Assembly: GCF_023053635.1 (NCBI RefSeq)
Contig: NC_086180.1
Coordinates: 5,523,206-5,587,205 of the forward strand
Direction: 5' to 3'
From: Elgaria multicarinata webbii
Lineage: Eukaryota > Chordata > Lepidosauria > Squamata > Anguidae
DNA length: 64,000 bases
Shown: positions 62,196-64,000 of the stretch, one piece after another
Numbering within the stretch: position 1 is the stretch's first letter
Layout: each line of letters begins with the position of its first letter
Made by a program: the position numbers and the translations under genes
The notes under the pieces: model-generated
What the model saw: only the letters and a program-made list of their open reading frames with translations
The model's database searches: none
What the model was told of the DNA's origin: nothing

Positions 62196-62767
62196 TGTTG
62201 CACAGGCATTAAGTAACTCTTCTATCTGGTTTTTTAAAACAACAACAACAACAACAACCCAAAAAGATAAATAAGAAGAGATCTTTAGCCATCTGTTGGC
62301 CACTTTCAAGTTGGTTTATGTCAAACGCTGCATAAGCTTCACACAATGAGATATATCCCTCTATTCGCCCAGGCTTCCTATTTTAATCTATAATTTAATA
62401 ACAAAAGGAAACTAGAGAGAAATATTTCCATTTATTAAATTCTTGGAATGTTGTCCACGCTACATTTTTGCTTCTTTTGTAATTCTTTTATTCAGAGAAA
62501 CAAGCAACTTAAAATATGCACATAATCAATCTCGTCCCTTTTCTATTTCTATGCCTTCCTTTAGTTCTTCTTTCCAAGATGTGGTTTTTTTTTTAATTTA
62601 CATACTTAATGCAAAAAGCAGCTTACCTTTCTTTAAAAAAAAAGGGGGGGTATTGCAGGAACATCAAGTGGAAAATACACGTGCAGCGCATTTACCTGGC
62701 CTGTGTCCGTAACTGTTGCTTTTATGTAGGCTAGTTTAGCACAGGCTAACCATTGCTGTACCACCAA
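62196..62767. other. Gene-free stretch
   Basis: A short (CAA)n lies at about 62240-62259. Otherwise nothing recognised. Confidence 0.45.
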
Positions 62768-62769
62768 CA

Positions 62770-62851
62770 GTGGCAGCTGGTGACTCTGATTTCTGTGGGG
62801 CTGTGATTCCACTCTGGGTTTCAGTCAGAACCAACCAGAACTTTAAAGGAG
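62770..62851. mobile_element. Palindromic MITE (family F), left half
   Basis: CAGTGGCAGCTGGTGACTCT, GGGTTTCAGTCAGAACCAAC and AACTTTAAAGGAGG match the left arm of 33192-33360. The right arm is missing. Confidence 0.6.
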
Positions 62852-63120
62852 GTTTCCAAGGAGATGAATTTATTTGGGGGATAGGGTCCAGCTTCTACCC
62901 ACGGTCCCAGGATGGTCACAAGTGTGGGTGCCCATCCCAGTTTCTTTCCTCCTCATGAGTAGTGAGGGTCAGAAGAGGGAAAGTGCCAGGCCGGGGGGAG
63001 TCCAAGGACACAATGTCCTTCTCTTCAGGGATGTTGTGCTTCCGTTCAGATGCCCAGGGATGACCCCAGAAGCAAGTAAGTCTGGGATCGGGCCCCCTCC
63101 TTCCCCAAAGGCCCTTAGGT
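62852..63120. other. Gene-free stretch
   Basis: No feature recognised. Confidence 0.4.
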
Positions 63121-63245
63121 GTAAGAACATAAGAAGAGCCCTGATGCTGCATCAGACCAAGGCTCCATCTAGTCCAGCACTCTGTTCACACGGTGGCCCA
63201 CCAGCCATCGTCCAGGGATGAACAAGCAGGACATGGTGCAACAGA
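63121..63245 (-). mobile_element. CR1-variant 3' UTR fragment
   Basis: GTAAGAACATAAGAAGAGCC, CATCAGACCAAGGCTCCATC, CACGGTGGCCCACCAGCCAT and AGGACATGGTGCAACAGAAC are the complement of the last about 125 bp of this LINE variant. Confidence 0.8.
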
Positions 63246-63326
63246 ACTGTAGAAAGGGCTTCTACTTCCCTGTGCAGAGAGAATGGAAACAACCCAGCCT
63301 TCTTTCCTGCAGCATAGACAACCTCC

Positions 63327-63330
<4 letters not shown>

Positions 63331-63363
<33 letters not shown>
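63331..63363. repeat. (CA)n microsatellite
   Basis: About sixteen CA units. Confidence 0.95.
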
Positions 63364-63364
<1 letters not shown>

Positions 63365-64000
63365 CTTGTCACAATGATGAACATTTTACGAGTAGCAAAT
63401 GACGAAAGCCCCACACAGTCAAAACAATTTCTGGTATCCGTTCCTTACTGAACGTCTCGATATTCTCAGAATGGCCTCTTTCAGCATTGTTCTAATTTTC
63501 CCCCCAGCTGCCTCGTCTCTATTTATTTATTTATTTTGACGCTGGAAGTGGAAGCATGACCTCAACACAGGCTAACTATCCGCGTTACTTAGACGTATAG
63601 TCTAAGGGGACCGGGGCTAACAATTGGACACAGATTTCTCTTGCGAGAACCGTAGTTTCAGGCACCCTCTCAGGGAACGAAATCCAGCGTTAATCTCAAC
63701 CGAGGAATCGGCCTGAAACTTTAGTCGCCCCGCCAGCTGGTGCGAGTTCTCGCAGGATGCGCAAAACCCATTCCCAAGGCCCTGACGGCCATCTGCTGCA
63801 ATTTCTCTGCCTCCTAAGAGAAAAGCTGTGAAGGATGAGGCCTCTTTAATGAAAAAGCCGAAAAGGCTGGGGCCATTGGGTGCAGCTAGCTTGTTCGTGG
63901 TGCTCCATCCTGAGCGCTCTGTGTCTGCAACGGCGCATCGTAAAAATGAAACAAAGGAAACAAAATGTTGCCGTGTGCAGTGCAGCTGTTCAGGATTCCA
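63364..64000. other. Gene-free end of window
   Basis: A short TTTA tract lies at 63519-63537. The part at 63540-63960 is non-repetitive and comparatively CpG-rich (CCGCGTTACTTAGACG, TTCTCGCAGGATGCGC). It could be unique sequence. No exon was recognised. Confidence 0.4.

Noticed and set aside
1-64000. Retroviral, LTR or other virus-derived elements
   Set aside because: No LTR pair, primer-binding site, gag/pol/env motif or capsid-like frame was recognised. All RT remnants fit the CR1 and L2 LINE clades.
1-64000. CRISPR array or bacterial operon
   Set aside because: Tandem repeats here lack unique spacers, and the sequence is clearly vertebrate nuclear DNA.

Overview
The window looks like nuclear DNA of a squamate reptile (lizard or snake). 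The evidence is the repeat content: a Sauria-like tRNA SINE, a second tRNA-derived SINE, many CR1 LINE 3' ends with the (ATTCTATG)n tail, several L2-type LINE lineages, and many palindromic MITEs. The species cannot be named from sequence alone. No bacterial genes, CRISPR array, rRNA or functional tRNA gene was seen, and no retroviral or LTR element was recognised.

Host genes are sparse. The only host coding segment I can support is a short first coding exon at 43195-43234 (MKGVLYIFMLILT plus one base, then a consensus GTGAGT donor). It lies downstream of a GC-richer 5' region at about 42480-43194. It looks like the signal-peptide exon of a secreted or membrane protein whose remaining exons lie beyond the window or were not recognisable. 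All other long open frames are LINE reverse-transcriptase remnants, translated MITE palindromes or translated tandem repeats.

Layout. 0-3 kb: the end of a Harbinger-like MITE carrying a 30-bp minisatellite, a CR1-variant tail and a palindromic hAT-like MITE (family A). 3.4-8.6 kb: a small MITE (family D) split by an L2 insertion, a GC-rich hAT-like element (family G), a Harbinger-like MITE (family B) and a CR1 fragment. 8.7-13.4 kb: a nested CR1 pair, a cluster of four family A copies, L2 and a Sauria-like SINE. 14-24.7 kb: L2, MITEs A, E, G and I, and the best-preserved CR1 fragment. 25-32.3 kb: families B, A and G, L2 and a SINE. 33-42.3 kb: CR1, L2, a large family B element and further family A copies. 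42.3-45 kb: the gene start. 45-64 kb: CR1, L2, SINEs, MITEs A to K and a 105-bp tandem repeat.

The most distinctive content is a set of at least six fold-back transposon families. Family A is a nested palindrome: each half is itself an inverted repeat, and the two halves are inverted to each other. Its 8-bp target duplications point to hAT. Family B leaves 3-bp TNN duplications (TCT, TGA, TCA, TAA, TTA, TTA), which suggests PIF/Harbinger. Family G carries many splice-donor-like AGGTAAG motifs on both strands. All family assignments come from terminal motifs, target duplications and copy-to-copy comparison within this window; no database was searched.
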